A DNA stretch of 64,000 nucleotides from Metaphire vulgaris (GCA_018105865.1 CM030848.1:3333501-3397500); one strand, 5' to 3'; positions 30,056-40,922 are shown, numbered from the stretch's first letter. Notes: generated from the letters alone by a model not told the origin. Program-made: numbers and translations.

Positions 30056-30827
30056 GATCAAGCAATGCACTGTTTCTAATTGTCTTGCCTTAAATCCCTC
30101 CAAGACTGAGATACTGTGGATTGCGACCCCTAGAAAGAATCATCTGATCAACCACGCACCGTTCTTAATTGATGGGGTATATATTACCCCATCCACTGAA
30201 GTGCGCCTTCTGGGAGTGTTAATCGACGAATCGTTAACGTTTAATGGCCACGTAAGTAATGTGTCTCGATCCTGCTACTGTCAGCTCCGGCGGATTAGAG
30301 AGATTCGTCGCCACCTGCCGACCTCGTCAGTGATCGTATTGGTTCGTGCTTTCGTCCTCTCAAGGGTCGATTATGGCAACAGCATTCTTCTCGGCCTTCC
30401 TGCTAGCCAGCTGGACCGTCTACAGATGGTACTCAATGCCTCTGTCCGAATGATCTTCGGAGCTAGATGGAGTGATCATCTCATCCCTCTGCTGAAAGAC
30501 GAGCTTCATTGGCTACGTATTCCAGAGCGTATAACCTATAAGCGATGTTGGCTAACATCTCGAGCTTTGCATGATCCTACTTTCCTCGGCTACCTCGCTG
30601 AACTCCTTCTTAGACCTTCGCCTACTGACCGTCGTCATCAGCTCCGATCTGGTCACAGTGTTAAGCTGCTTGTTCCCCCTCCCGCCAAGACCGTGCAACT
30701 TGGCGAGAGGTCCGTTACGCGTGGGAACCCTATCCTCTGGAACGCCCTACCTAACAACGTGTCCATGGAAACTAACCTCGAATTGTTTGCTAAGAAACTT
30801 AAGACGCACTTGTTAAGACGCACCTAG
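29922..30827 (+). CDS. LINE A2 reverse transcriptase, active site to C-terminus
   Basis: RT-like sequence resumes after the G5 run with SVLGPLLFVLYVADIGQIIK, then SYADDVQMYSF and the thumb and C-terminal blocks to about 30814, where the family B insertion adds foreign codons. The open frame extends upstream to 29730, but the part before about 29890 is a shadow of the other frame. Confidence 0.75.
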   Translation, partial: ADIGQIIKSCGLEAHSYADDVQMYSFCLPKDTERLRARISDCFIKIKQCTVSNCLALNPSKTEILWIATPRKNHLINHAPFLIDGVYITPSTEVRLLGVLIDESLTFNGHVSNVSRSCYCQLRRIREIRRHLPTSSVIVLVRAFVLSRVDYGNSILLGLPASQLDRLQMVLNASVRMIFGARWSDHLIPLLKDELHWLRIPERITYKRCWLTSRALHDPTFLGYLAELLLRPSPTDRRHQLRSGHSVKLLVPPPAKTVQLGERSVTRGNPILWNALPNNVSMETNLELFAKKLKTHLLRRT

Positions 30828-30990
30828 CCTCACTGCCCTTCGGATATTGACTATTGCCTGGCTGATCCCACACCTTTCCTATAGCTATTTTAAGAGAGGC
30901 TGAGCGCCTAAGAATAAGCAGCTACTGCTGTGCTGTTTCCCAAGGCGCTATAGAAATCCACGAGATTTTACTTTACTTACTTACTTACTT
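30815..30990 (+). mobile_element. 3' fragment of LINE family B inserted in LINE A2
   Basis: Bases 30824-30990 match the inverted 3' end of B2 (32050-32216) at about 96% by eye, including GGCGCTATAGAAATCCACG and an ACTT-repeat tail. TGTT at 30811-30814 and 30991-30994 is a short target duplication. Nine bases AAGACGCAC (30815-30823) at the 5' junction copy the adjacent host sequence (30801-30809). Confidence 0.9.
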
Positions 30991-31334
30991 TGTTTGAAAT
31001 ATCGTATAAGTGCAGAATGTAAAGTGCTCTTGACTTTGGCATTCAGCTATGTTTAGTGCGCTATATAAATTGTCGTTTTAACATAACATAACATAACATA
31101 ACATAGGGGCGATTTTCCACACAGGCAAAAATTAAGCCACACCTACAACAGTTGATATAGCGCTGATAGCAGTTGATGTAGTGCTGAAAAAATGGCAGAC
31201 GAAGAATTAGTTGCTATTTGCGGAATGATGATTTTAATAACATGCATGTATCATCGCATCAGTACCTGCTTTGTCGAAAGAAAAGAAGTCTTAGAAACCA
31301 TGAAAGGCTTGACTTTGGCCTTGGTCATGACCAC

Positions 31335-31355
31335 GGCGATACATAATTTGTCTTG

Positions 31356-31437
<82 letters not shown>
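31335..31437 (+). repeat. LINE 3' end and (TAA)n tail
   Basis: A decayed 3' box GGCGATACATAATTTGTCTT followed by about 27 TAA units. Confidence 0.8.
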
Positions 31438-31439
<2 letters not shown>

Positions 31440-31686
31440 TATACCGGTAAATAAAGAAGCGTTTAGCTTTCAAAATTATTTCATTCCATTTCATTGCATT
31501 GCGTGTAGATTCATTGTGTAATATATTACCTGGTGTGGACTGGAGTTTTCCAGCAATCTCGAGCCATATCGATGGCTTTTTATCACTTTCTTTATACGTA
31601 TCGCATGTGCTATCCCATTCCCATAAAATGGGATGCGCCGCCACCTCATTCAATATATTTATATCAAATTCACTTTTTGTAGCCAT
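31440..31686 (-). pseudogene. MADF-like DNA-binding domain, N-terminal part
   Basis: The minus strand reads MATKSEFDINILNEVAAHPI followed by LWEWDSTCDTYKESDKKPSI and WLEIAGKLQS, with the aliphatic-HPxLW and W-x-x-I-A spacing of MADF domains. A later W (KWNEI) fits the third conserved Trp. The frame then enters the TAA repeat. It could be a Harbinger accessory protein or a host gene fragment. Confidence 0.5.
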
Positions 31687-31799
31687 GATTAATTTTCTCT
31701 TGTCTTCTCTTTATTTCAAATTATTTGGTGGGCTGACCATAGATTTATTATTAATATATTAAAGTCTATGGGCTGACGTTTCAACTGATACCTGATTAG

Positions 31800-32040
31800 T
31801 TGAAAAGTCAAAATGAACGCGACCGAAACTCGGGTGAATGTGCAACCACAATCAGTCGTGCACGGCGGCGTTGAATTTCTCCCCTCCCTGCGCTTGCACG
31901 CGATCAATGTATGCTAATGTCCAAGTCACCATTCGAAAGCGGCTTATCGTTCAAGCATTGAAAGCGCTTTCGCAAAGGACGTCAAAATGAACTCGCTCAA
32001 TGCGCGCTAATGTCCCACCACCATAACGTACGATATTGCT
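31800..32040. repeat. Inverted-motif segment with GTCAAAATGAAC words
   Basis: AAAGTCAAAATGAACGCGAC at 31803 and ACGTCAAAATGAACTCGCTC at 31979 are related repeats. The second is inverted relative to 28711-28745. It may be an end of an unclassified DNA transposon. Confidence 0.45.
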
Positions 32041-32793
32041 AGCTGGATAAGTAAAGTAAAGTAAAGTAAAATCTCGTGGATTTCTATAGCGCCTTGGAAA
32101 GCAGCACAACAGTAGCTGCTTATTCTTAGGCGCTCAGCCTCTCTTAAAATAGCTATAGGAAAGGTGTGGGATCAGCCAGGCAATAGTCAATATCCAAAGG
32201 GCAGTGAGGCTAGGTTGTTACAGCTATGGCGGAAATGATTTAAGAAACAGAAAGGATTTAAGCTTAGACCTGAAGACTTGAGGAGATAGTGCAGGAATTA
32301 TAGGGAACGGGCACTCAGATTTTATTGTTTTAAAGTGTCCAAGTGTGCGAAGGGAAGCTGGGATCGAGTTCCAGAGTTCAGGTGCAGCGTATGAGAAGGC
32401 ACGGTTGCAAATTTTCAGGGATGATTGATTTAGCGGGCGTGACAGAGTGAGATGAGATGACGAACGTGTGGGTCGAGGAGGCTGAGGGGTTAATAGTGAC
32501 CTAAGGTAGACAGGTTTTGATGACTGAAGTGAGCTATGATGACTGAAGTGAACTATGTGTAAGTGTTATTATCTTATATTGGATACGTTCAGTTATTTTA
32601 AGCCAATGTAATGATTTTAGTATGGGGGAAATATGGGAGAATTTAGGTGACTTAGTAACAGCACGAGCAAGTGCATTTTGTATTGATTGCAATTTGTTGA
32701 TAGAGGCTTTGGGAAGGTTATAGTAGAGGGAGTTACAATAATCTAATTTGGAGTGGACTATTGAGGTGGCAATTGTGGAGGCAGTTTTAGTAT

Positions 32794-33288
32794 CTAGGCA
32801 AGGACGTAGGCGGCGAAGGTCACGAAAATGAACATAGCAGGCTTTTGTAATTGGGAAATTTGTGATTCGAAGTTTAGAAAAGAGTCAAATTTGAATCCGA
32901 GATTTCTAGCAGTTGGAACAGGGATTATTGTGGTGTCAGAAGCCAAAACTAGTTTAGGATTGTCAATTTTTTTGAGTTGTTGGGGTAGTCCAATTAAAAG
33001 AAACTCTTTCTTAGAAGGGTTAAGAGCGAGGAGATTAGATGACATCCAAGCAGAGATTGATGAGAATGCAGATTCAAGCTCAATAATAGAAGCATTGAAT
33101 GAAAGAGGTGAGAAGGAAAGGAATAGCTGAGTGTCATCGGCATAGAGTTGGTGATTTAAATTGAGGGAATTGATTAAAGATGAGAGTGGTGTGGTGTAAA
33201 GGCTGAACAGTACAGGCCCAAGAACAGATTCTTGAGGCACTCCAAAATCTACAGTGTGAGATAGAGAAATTTGGCTAAGACAGGACAC
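32794..33288 (-). CDS. LINE B2 RT active-site segment
   Basis: 164 codons starting after the frameshift: VPQESVLGPVLF, LYADDTQLFLSFSPLSF, LLALNPSKKEFLLIG. It then loses the frame near 32830. The YADD catalytic motif is intact, but the protein is incomplete. Confidence 0.75.
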   Translation of the reverse strand: MSCLSQISLSHTVDFGVPQESVLGPVLFSLYTTPLSSLINSLNLNHQLYADDTQLFLSFSPLSFNASIIELESAFSSISAWMSSNLLALNPSKKEFLLIGLPQQLKKIDNPKLVLASDTTIIPVPTARNLGFKFDSFLNFESQISQLQKPAMFIFVTFAAYVLA

Positions 33289-33337
33289 TTGAAAAGACCG
33301 GGATTTAAGATACGATGAAAACCAGTTGTGAGCTATT

Positions 33338-34246
33338 TCAGATATTCCAAACCAGAGTGAGTCGTTCGAGCAGAATTTTGTGATCTATGGTATCAAATGC
33401 AGCAGAGAGGTCAAGGAGACAAATGCCAGTAACTTGTCGGAGACCAATTGCGGTTAAGAGTCTGTCATGAATGTAGGCGAGAACGGTTTCAGTTGAGTGA
33501 TGTTTAGTGTAGGCAGACTGATGAGCATTATATAGCGAGTTATTTGAAAGGTGTTCGGTCAGTCTGGAAAGCACAATTTTCTCAGTAAGTTTTGATAGAA
33601 GTGAAAGATTTGAGATGGGGCGATAGTTATTAAGATCTTCTCTGTCAAGGAGAGAAGTGACAAAAGAGTTTTTGAATGAAGATGGGAAAGTGCCTGAGGT
33701 AAGAGAGAGGTTAATGATTATAGTTATGATAGGCGTAAGCACGATGGCACACTGTTTGAGTAAAGAAGTAGGTATGGGATCTAGGTCACATTGTTTGTTT
33801 GGGAGAGAAAGTAGCAGTTTGGATACCTCTTCATCAGTTGCAGGAGTGAAGCTGGATAAATTGCATGGGGGTTGTGGGGGAGAAGGGTAATGAGGAGAGG
33901 TGGTTTGAGTAATAGTGAAAGACTTAAGGACACTGCGAATCTTAGAGATTTTTGCAGAGAAGAAATTAGCAAAAGATTCAGCAAGTTCTGACAGAGAAAT
34001 GGATTGAGGGAGAGGTTTTGATTCCTTGCGATGGAAAAGATCATTTACGGTTTTCCAGAGCTTACGTGGGTTTGAGCTATTTGTTGAAATGATGTTAGAA
34101 TAGTACTTCTTTTTGGCAGATGTAAGGAGATTATGGTAGCGGTTGATGGCGGAACGAAGATTTAAAAGGTCAGATGGAGAATGTGTTCTATGGTATGTTA
34201 CTTTATGGATAGTTACAATAGGAACTCTGTATGATTCTCCAGTCAA
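33338..34246 (-). CDS. LINE B2 linker and RT fingers
   Basis: 302 codons ending at a frameshift after LERLTLVWNI. It contains the conserved LPNKQCDLDPIPT and YRPISNLS blocks and LLDLSAAFDTIDHK of the palm. The N-terminal ~20 residues lie at the truncation point. Confidence 0.75.
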   Translation of the reverse strand: MTGESYRVPIVTIHKVTYHRTHSPSDLLNLRSAINRYHNLLTSAKKKYYSNIISTNSSNPRKLWKTVNDLFHRKESKPLPQSISLSELAESFANFFSAKISKIRSVLKSFTITQTTSPHYPSPPQPPCNLSSFTPATDEEVSKLLLSLPNKQCDLDPIPTSLLKQCAIVLTPIITIIINLSLTSGTFPSSFKNSFVTSLLDREDLNNYRPISNLSLLSKLTEKIVLSRLTEHLSNNSLYNAHQSAYTKHHSTETVLAYIHDRLLTAIGLRQVTGICLLDLSAAFDTIDHKILLERLTLVWNI

Positions 34247-34272
34247 GTATAGACTAAAATATATTTATAGAG

Positions 34273-34405
<133 letters not shown>

Positions 34406-35399
34406 ACAGAACTTACTGTTTATTATTTTTGACAGTAGAATAAAATCTTTACAGTGACATATGCACGCGCGCGCTCATACATAGACACAAACACACACGC
34501 ATAAATGTACATAGAAACTGCTAAAAATTGAGAAGCCTCTAGCAATTTGTTTACTAGTAGGCACCACGCCCTTCGATCGAATCAGGCTTAAAATAATTAC
34601 ATAGAAAGGAAAACAGCCAATCGAATAGTCTTTTCTATAACAAATAAAGTCCGTTCATTCAGACAATCAGTCTTGTATGTTTATGATCGGCGTGCGTTGT
34701 TATTGCCAAAGGCTAGCGTCCTTTTGACCATCGACGCGCATCTAATAAATTATACAGAGACCAATTCTTGATTACGGCCACTGACCACAGTTGATGAACC
34801 GCTTGGACGAACCCTGCCGCCTAGACATGGTGTCTTCCCAACCCACCATCGTTCCCTCCACAACCCCCAAGCAGCACTACCTCCTTCCTTACTCTCTCCC
34901 TCACTCCCTCACTCCCTTCCCCGTAGCCGTTCCAGCTTCGACCCATCGATTACGGTGTATCGCTACTTGACGTCGCATATACGACCGCATTCTCTCGTGT
35001 GTCAAACGTCAAAACACACGACGCAATGCCGCATTTACGCTGATACCGGAGATTAACGACAGTGGTTTCACGACGACGGCACGAACAGTGACAAAGGAAG
35101 TGACAGAACCACAGATTATACTCAGCTGCAGAAAATGCAGAAAAAATCATTTGCTTTAAAAATGCAGCAGAAACATTTATTGCACCATTACCTACAGCAT
35201 ATGCTCTACGGAAGCGCAGTAAAAGCTAAATATGAAACTAAACCAACATGAATCATAGCGCATACTGCATAGATTTAAACATTGTGGTTTGGTGAAAAAT
35301 TGCAGATGGATATAAATTTATGGTCATTTTGCATACACAATAACGACAAAACAAAATGATAAAGAATGCTATTAAATAATTATTATAATCAATAACTAA
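34406..35399. other. No recognisable gene
   Basis: Mixed-composition DNA. Short open frames here lack any recognisable domain, and no transposon ends were found. Confidence 0.4.
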
Positions 35400-36318
35400 T
35401 TATTATTATTATTATTATTATTATTATCAGACAACTTCTATAGCGCAGTAAGCATAGCTTAGGCTAAAAACAAGAGCGCTTTGACATGTGTCACTTATAT
35501 GCGATGTTAAATAAGTGTGTTTTTAGGTTCGTTCTGAAAGTCTCAACAGAGTCAGAATTAGTCACACAGTCTGGCAGAGAGTTCCACAGGAGCGGGTTGC
35601 CCCGCCTGACCGATCGTTCGCCGAACTTAGAGGTCTTGGATGGAGCAGGGACGAGCAGCTGGACCCGACTTCCAGACCGTAGCTGCGATCGTCGTTCATT
35701 GACCGTGGATCGTTGTATCAGCGTGGCTAGGTAGTCGGGGCAGAAGGGATCGTATAAGGCTCGATGAGTGAGCCAGCAACGCTTATAAACGATTCGTTCC
35801 TGGACTCGAAGCCAGTGAAGGCGATCTCGCAACAGCGGCGTGACGTGCTCGCGCCAGCGGCTTCGAAAGACTAGCCGTGCAGATAGGTTTAGAACCGACT
35901 GTAAACGATTTAACTGACGCTCCGGAAGACCGAATAATAGACTATTGCAGTAGTCGATCCTTGACAGTATTAGTGCCCGTACGAGCTGCGAGGCTGCCTG
36001 CGCTGGTATGTACTGTCGAATCGTCTTGATCCTTCGCAGTTGGTAGTGACAGCAGCGGATCATGCTGCTGATATGCGCTTCGAAGGACAGGATCTCGTCT
36101 ATTTGGACTCCCAATAGACGTATCGTCGACGACGGGGCGATGGCGGCATCGCCTACTACGAACGGGGTCCGACTGATGAGGTGCTGCCTTCGTGGAGTGC
36201 AGAGCCATAGGAACTCGGTCTTCTCAGGGTTTAAAGCGAGTCGATTCGCAGCGGTCCACTCAGCAATCGCCGATATGCAATCAGTGATTCGCGCGCGTAG
36301 TCGCTCAGTGTCGGATTA
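35400..36318 (-). mobile_element. LINE C-like copy (C'), RT C-terminal half and 3' end
   Basis: One clean 207-codon frame (35491-36114): LLGVQIDE at its start, LRRIKTIRQYIPAQAASQLV, ALILSRIDYCNSLLFGLPER, LNRLQSVLNLSARLVFRSRW, HWLRVQERIVYKRCWLTHRA, FGERSVRRGNPLLWNSLPDC and LKTHLFNIAYK. Upstream, in another frame, WTAANRLALNPEKTEFLWL. The 3' box CTATAGAAGTTGTCTG is at 35428-35445 (inverted) and the tail is (TAA)n at 35400-35427. It is 5'-truncated against an (AATT)n run. Confidence 0.88.
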
Positions 36319-36352
36319 ATTAATTAATTAATTAATTAATTAATTAATTAAG
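36317..36352. repeat. (AATT)n microsatellite at a LINE 5' junction
   Basis: Nine AATT units directly at the truncated 5' end of the LINE. Confidence 0.9.
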
Positions 36353-36401
36353 AGTTCAAATACGTTTATAATGTAATAATAACGTGTATAACTGGTTAGA
36401 G

Positions 36402-36478
<77 letters not shown>
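36402..36478. repeat. (AAT)n microsatellite
   Basis: About 25 AAT units with no LINE 3' box recognised beside them. Confidence 0.95.
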
Positions 36479-36495
36479 CATATGACATTGTATAC

Positions 36496-37327
36496 CAAGC
36501 TCGATCATACGTATCATACGTATTATATTTTTCCTATCACACGCACGTATTTTAACGTATGATTCCTTATCATACGCGCTATCATACGTGAGCAAATATA
36601 CATTAGGCCTACATAGCCATAAAATTGCGTCAAATACCGCAGTCTGTTAACCATTTACCTGCACAAAGAAATTAATAGGGGTATCCCTATACAAAGGAAT
36701 TTTAGAAAACGGAGGTCTCGGGTCAAAAAGGTCAAATCTAAAGCAGCTACAATTTTGCTTCAAATACGAGTCTTCAGAGAGCATTCCTAGCACACACACA
36801 CATGCCAAATATACTTAAGCTATCTACGATCCCTGATATCAGTCACCAAGTCATAAATATTTAGCGTCTGCGACGCCCGTATAATACGTATATGTACGTC
36901 GTGCGCCTCACAGAACAGAAGGCATCCACCTCCAGAGTGCCAATTATCACCTTAGATTAAGTTTCAGACTCCACTCCTGTAGAAGAAGATGCAGAGGCAA
37001 TAAATCGTCCATACGAACAGGCGATTACCGCCATAACTGAAATTTGATATATCAAGTAGATCAGCGATTCTCAACCTGTGGGTCGCGACCCCAACAGGGG
37101 TCGAATGACGATTTGCCAGGGGTCACCTGAGTCTCCCTGAGACCATCGGCAATATGGGATTGTCTCTTTTCTGATGCGCAAAACTTGATATTGTAGGCCA
37201 AGTAAGCAAATTATAAGTAACCGAGCGGACTTATAAAATACGCGTATCATACGCGTATTTTATTTTTTATTCATACGCACGTATTTTTACGTATTTTATT
37301 TTGTCATACGCGTATGATCGAGCTTTG
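36496..37327. mobile_element. 832-bp hAT with CATACG subterminal repeats, target duplication TTGTATAC
   Basis: Ends CAAGCTCGATCATACG and CGTATGATCGAGCTTTG (one A length difference). Exact 8-bp duplications TTGTATAC at 36488-36495 and 37328-37335. CATACG/CGTATG words fill both subterminal zones. It holds no transposase. A piece of another hAT starts at 37062 inside it. Confidence 0.93.
37062..37170. mobile_element. Left end of a Charlie/SPIN-style hAT, no right end
   Basis: CAGCGATTCTCAACCTGTGG, then GTCGCGACCCCAACAGGGGT and a GAGACCATCGGC block. This layout (CAGTGGTTCTCAACC, GTCGCGACCCC, AGACCATCGG) is the known terminus of Charlie-type hATs in vertebrates. No inverted partner was found, so it is a fragment. 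Confidence 0.65.
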
Positions 37328-37454
37328 TTGTATACTGCAAAGTTCTGATATCTGTAATGTATTTCAGGGACAAGAAGACAAAGGAACATGCAGGAACAGA
37401 CCTAAAAGAGGGCAAAGAATGAGATTACATATCAAGACTATAATGGGTGAAACA

Positions 37455-37500
37455 TATAGTAGTGGTTCTCGCACAAGGCACACCATACTGAAAACCACTC
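37455..37500 (+). mobile_element. Shared 3' end of an unclassified element (second of two)
   Basis: GGTTCTCGCACAAGGCACAC matches 26233-26252 with two changes, and is followed by trinucleotide repeats. Confidence 0.5.
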
Positions 37501-37503
37501 TAA

Positions 37504-37585
<82 letters not shown>

Positions 37586-37588
37586 CTA
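37501..37588. repeat. (TTA)n microsatellite between two element tails
   Basis: About 27 TTA units. The right part is the tail of the minus-strand LINE starting at 37590; the left part follows the plus-strand 3' end at 37455. Confidence 0.93.
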
Positions 37589-37589
37589 A

Positions 37590-39540
37590 TATAATATTAT
37601 TATGTGAAAGTTCCACGGAAGGCGACAGCGTTAAATCTCTGGAGTGTCACGGATATTCGTTGTATGAGAAAGGATGTCTCTCTTTCATCTCCAGATTGTC
37701 GTGTTAGGATACTGCCGATGTCCTTTAAGAAGCGGAGACCTTCTTCGTTGATTGGACCCAGTGTCTCCCAAGCCATAGGAACAAAGTGATATGAGGAAGA
37801 CAGTGGATGGTATTTGTCCCTTTTCCTCTCGGTTGCACGTTCGGCCGCAGCACCTGCGGATGATGCTGTCTGACGACAGTAGGAAGCAGCGAATGTGTCT
37901 GCGACTGTAACGTCCCAAATGACGCATCTGCCTGTCCTCCATGGGATGAGAGTGCAGCCATCCGGTCGTTTTCCATCGGATCTCGATAGGCCAGATTGTT
38001 CCTTTGGCGATGGAAAACCAGCCTTTATCAGTGAACGACATAAAATATCGTTAAGGGCGGCGTGTCGGGCGCAGAGTTGTCCATGGGTCGGTATTCTCAA
38101 CCAAAACCCAACCCAACCCACCAACTTTCCAACCCAACCCAACCCAAACAAAATTCATGTTTGCTGACCCAAACCGAACCCAACCCATACCGACCCGACC
38201 CGACGAAAATGTGAAAGTACAATCGCACTTTTTAAAATATACAGTAGACCTACATATATTCAAAGATCAAACCGTAGTCTGATAAACACCCAACGTTTAA
38301 TTCTCTTGTAGCCAAAAGTTTTCAATATCAACCTCATTAAAGTACATAAAGAAAGTGTTTATTTAGTCTAACTACGACAACAATTCTGCGCTTTCGACAG
38401 CACCTGCTATTGCCATTTTTGAGTGTATAATGTGCTGAAATATAACACCAAAAGTCATCAAAATATATGAAAAGATCTGACTAGTATGCCTGTTGCCCAG
38501 GGCCGAATTGAGACCCATAGAGGCCCTAAGCACCTAAAGATTTCGTGTCCCTAACCCTAAGTCCTAGGCATATGTAATTCCAACTATGAACAATGAAATG
38601 AATTTTTATTTTTAAAAATTGAAGAAACCTACAGTAAGATGGAAAACAATATTTAACTTCGTATACTCCCACTTCATTTAGATTTGAAAGGTTTTCTCTT
38701 ACTTTTTTAAATTGCAAAGTCTTTGATCAGATCCTCAAAGTTGATGTTACGTAACACATCTGCTTCTATACATAATAGAGATAAGGCATCCAACCTGCCT
38801 TTTGCTTTGTTGTTCTGATGGAATTTCGATCAGAACAAAGCGACTGATTAATACATTTATTAAACTATAGATCGCAAAATATTTGACTGAGAAACGTAGC
38901 AGGTAAAACCGTTGTGCCTCTTCCCTCATGGAGCCCTAAGCACGTGCTTAGTATGCTTAAGGGTTAATCCAGCCCTGCTATTGTCAACTGGCCGTGGTCG
39001 GTTTATAACAGGAATACAGGATTGTGCTAAAACAAGTCAGCAACAGCCGCTCACGTGATTTGATCTATCTGAATAGCTATTGTCCACTGTGTACAAACTT
39101 TTGATGCGCTGCCTACCGATGGAATGTAGGCTAACGTATATGGCGCCATTTTAATGAGTAATGACATAATACAAGAATCTAATACTTTGTCAACGCAGAA
39201 AACAGAAAACCTATATTTAACGTGGTTAACAGAATAACTGGTGCAGATTCTCGAAACCAAACTCAACCCAACTCATCAATTTTTTAAAAATCTCGACCCA
39301 AACCCAACCCAACCCAACCCAACCCATGGGTTAACCCAACCCATGGACAACTCTGGTCGGGCGATTCGTCCATGAGCTAGTCGACAGGAGAGACCATGGT
39401 GGCCAACTCGTTCAACTAGAGATCCGCAAGGACAGCCTGGCTTTGTCGATGTCACTTGTGTGACTTGACAACAAGCTGGAGAGTTCTTTTGCAATCAGTG
39501 GATTGTCAATGTGTGTCTATGAAAAGTCCGTACTCTTGGC
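37590..39540 (-). pseudogene. LINE C-terminal region with restriction-like endonuclease domain, copy 2
   Basis: Reading leftward: CPCGSLVERVGHHGLSC zinc knuckle and RLAHGRIAR (39380-39450), a hAT insertion, then RHAALNDILCRSLIKAGF, KEQSGLSRSDGKRPDGCTLI (the R-P-D), then IWDVTVADT 13 residues later, SAGAAAERATERKRDKYH and VTLQRFNAVAFRGTFT before the stop at about 37602. The C-x-C-x8-H-x4-C plus R-P-D-x13-D pattern is that of RLE-type LINEs. Both catalytic Asp positions are present here, unlike copy 1. It is 5'-truncated near 39540. Confidence 0.72.
38072..39355. mobile_element. 1284-bp hAT with AACCC subterminal arrays, target duplication GTCGGGCG
   Basis: Ends CAGAGTTGTCCATGGGT and ACCCATGGACAACTCTG. 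Exact duplications GTCGGGCG at 38064-38071 and 39356-39363. AACCC words pack both subterminal zones, as ACCCG does in the hAT at 22728. No transposase is visible. It is inserted between the zinc knuckle and the RLE domain of a LINE. Confidence 0.96.
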
Positions 39541-39562
39541 ACATCCGCAGCAGAACTCCCCA

Positions 39563-39648
<86 letters not shown>
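39563..39648. repeat. (AAT)n microsatellite between LINE fragments
   Basis: About 28 AAT units. The LINE 3' end on its right reads into it on the minus strand. Confidence 0.95.
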
Positions 39649-40010
39649 CTGATTATAGTGGCACATCTACTAGCCCACCTAGCAATTCAAGATGCAGTAT
39701 ATCTTTCATAGCTATTGCTATGACATTGCTACGGATAGTTGCGCACAAGCAGAGCCGTTTTCAGCTCTTGTTTAAATAAATCTAGCGTATTTGCCTTGTT
39801 CGTGATGAAGGTAGACAATTCCTGACTTTGGCAGCGGCACAGAGAACATGAAATCGCCAATTGTAGCGTGAAGCGCAGTTGATACTTTGCCAGTTCAATT
39901 GGACGCCGCTGCTGATCGTAGGCGTCGAGTCAGTTATCTTTCGGAAACCAGTTGACAGTTACGACGGCGCGTTAGACCAAATAATTCGAAGCCAGCGTTT
40001 TTTGTAAAGA
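39649..40010 (-). pseudogene. LINE C-terminal remnant
   Basis: The minus strand reads ELSTFITNKANTLDLFKQEL followed by KTALLVRNYP and a stop, the helix and basic end typical of CR1-type RT C-termini. The 3' end runs into the TTA repeat. The upstream part is too decayed to classify. Confidence 0.6.
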
Positions 40011-40858
40011 AGTGGTGGTGTCACGTAGTTTTATTTTCTATCTCAATAGGCTAGGAGGGGCGGCCCTTATAGGCCTACTATTATGGAAAACCCAGTCATG
40101 GGATTTGTTGAAAACCGATAAAAAGTTTTCCGCTGGAGTAGGGCTCCGATATGCTGTCAAATAATCTAATAAATATGCTCAAAGTCTCAAGATTTAAATC
40201 TAATATTACTCTAAGATTTTTGCCCCAGGAAATTTTTGGAACTCACAACGCTCCCCCAAAACTCTAGTCGGAACTGAAAATGTCGGACTGTAGGAACTTT
40301 GCTGCTTGGTGCCCCCGCCCCCCCCCCCCATTCCGGAACCCTAGTCACCAGAAATACTGTACCAGAGTCATTAGAAGAGAAAGTGCAAGTGAGTTCGGAT
40401 GTTTCTGATCCTTCTGGGGAAATGCGTCAGCAAGTTGTTAGCATTTAGAATTTAGATAATTACAATCAATACAGTTTCCATTCGTTCGAGTAGTCTACTC
40501 GACGTTGCAAGATTGGATATGGGCAAATACTGTCAGCTGATGAGTCAAGATATCAGGATACCCGGATACCCGATGCATGGCTAACTGCATCACTAAGATA
40601 TGACTGATTTACTAAGTGAGTGACTAGCGACTAAGTGATTAGCGAATCTGTTAAGACGGTAGTAAGTGAGCTCATATATGGTGGACATTGCTAGAACAGA
40701 GGACACCCGGGTGGCCAGTGGTCAGTGGCAAGTACAAGTCTTATTAGAATTGCAGATCTAACTGTTGCGAGAAATACCAGCGGTTGCCAAGGGACAGACG
40801 ACGGTCAAAGGCATTCGATTGCGGCTTCATGTGCACCTGAAAAGAGTTTGCGATTAGA
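40011..40858. other. No recognisable gene; degenerate ACTAAGTGA repeats
   Basis: Short imperfect repeats of ACTAAGTGA/GACTAGCGA type at about 40585-40680, and a C-run at 40315-40335. No coding. Confidence 0.4.
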
Positions 40859-40859
40859 G

Positions 40860-40922
<63 letters not shown>
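40859..40922. repeat. (GA)n microsatellite
   Basis: About 30 uninterrupted AG units. Confidence 0.95.

Larger units (their letters stand above)
28755..31104 (+). mobile_element. LINE family A, copy A2: linker, RT and 3' end
   Basis: It starts in the endonuclease-RT linker (SVRIRPHRPYYDHECRQARR). It then codes RT fingers (SLPNKQCKLDPLPVWLLKEV, SNYRPVSNLPFLS), palm (SAYRRGHSTETAILR, LDLSAAFDTVDYD, CGVPQG), a one-base frameshift in five Gs at 29881-29885, SYADDVQMYSF (active site YADD intact), LALNPSKTEILWI and the thumb to LGERSVTRGNPILWNALPNN. A stop near 29026 breaks the linker. The endonuclease is missing (5' truncation). A 176-bp piece of family B is inserted at 30815-30990. The 3' box is at 31059-31075 and the tail is TAACA repeats. 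Confidence 0.92.
31110..31760. mobile_element. Possible PIF/Harbinger remnant with MADF coding
   Basis: Two coding starts face each other: a plus-strand MADEELVAICGMMILITCMY at 31191 and a minus-strand MADF-like domain at 31440-31686. PIF/Harbinger elements often carry a transposase plus a Myb/MADF-type protein. A LINE 3' tail lies between them (31310-31437). Terminal repeats were not found, so the assignment is tentative. Confidence 0.4.
32049..34246 (-). mobile_element. LINE family B, copy B2: linker, RT and 3' end
   Basis: From right to left: linker and fingers (KKKYYSNIISTNSSNPRKLW, SLPNKQCDLDPIPTSLLKQC, LNNYRPISNLSLLSKLTEKI), palm (LCLLDLSAAFDTIDHKILLE-like block), a frameshift near 33340, VPQESVLGPVLFSLYTTPLS (Gly of VPQG changed to Glu), HQLYADDTQLF (active site intact), LLALNPSKKEFLLIGLP, then C-terminal RAFSYAAPELWNSIPASLRT in other frames (32300-32420). 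The 3' box GGCGCTATAGAAATCCACG lies at 32076-32094 and the tail is TTTAC repeats. The 5' truncation is at a TA microsatellite. Confidence 0.9.
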
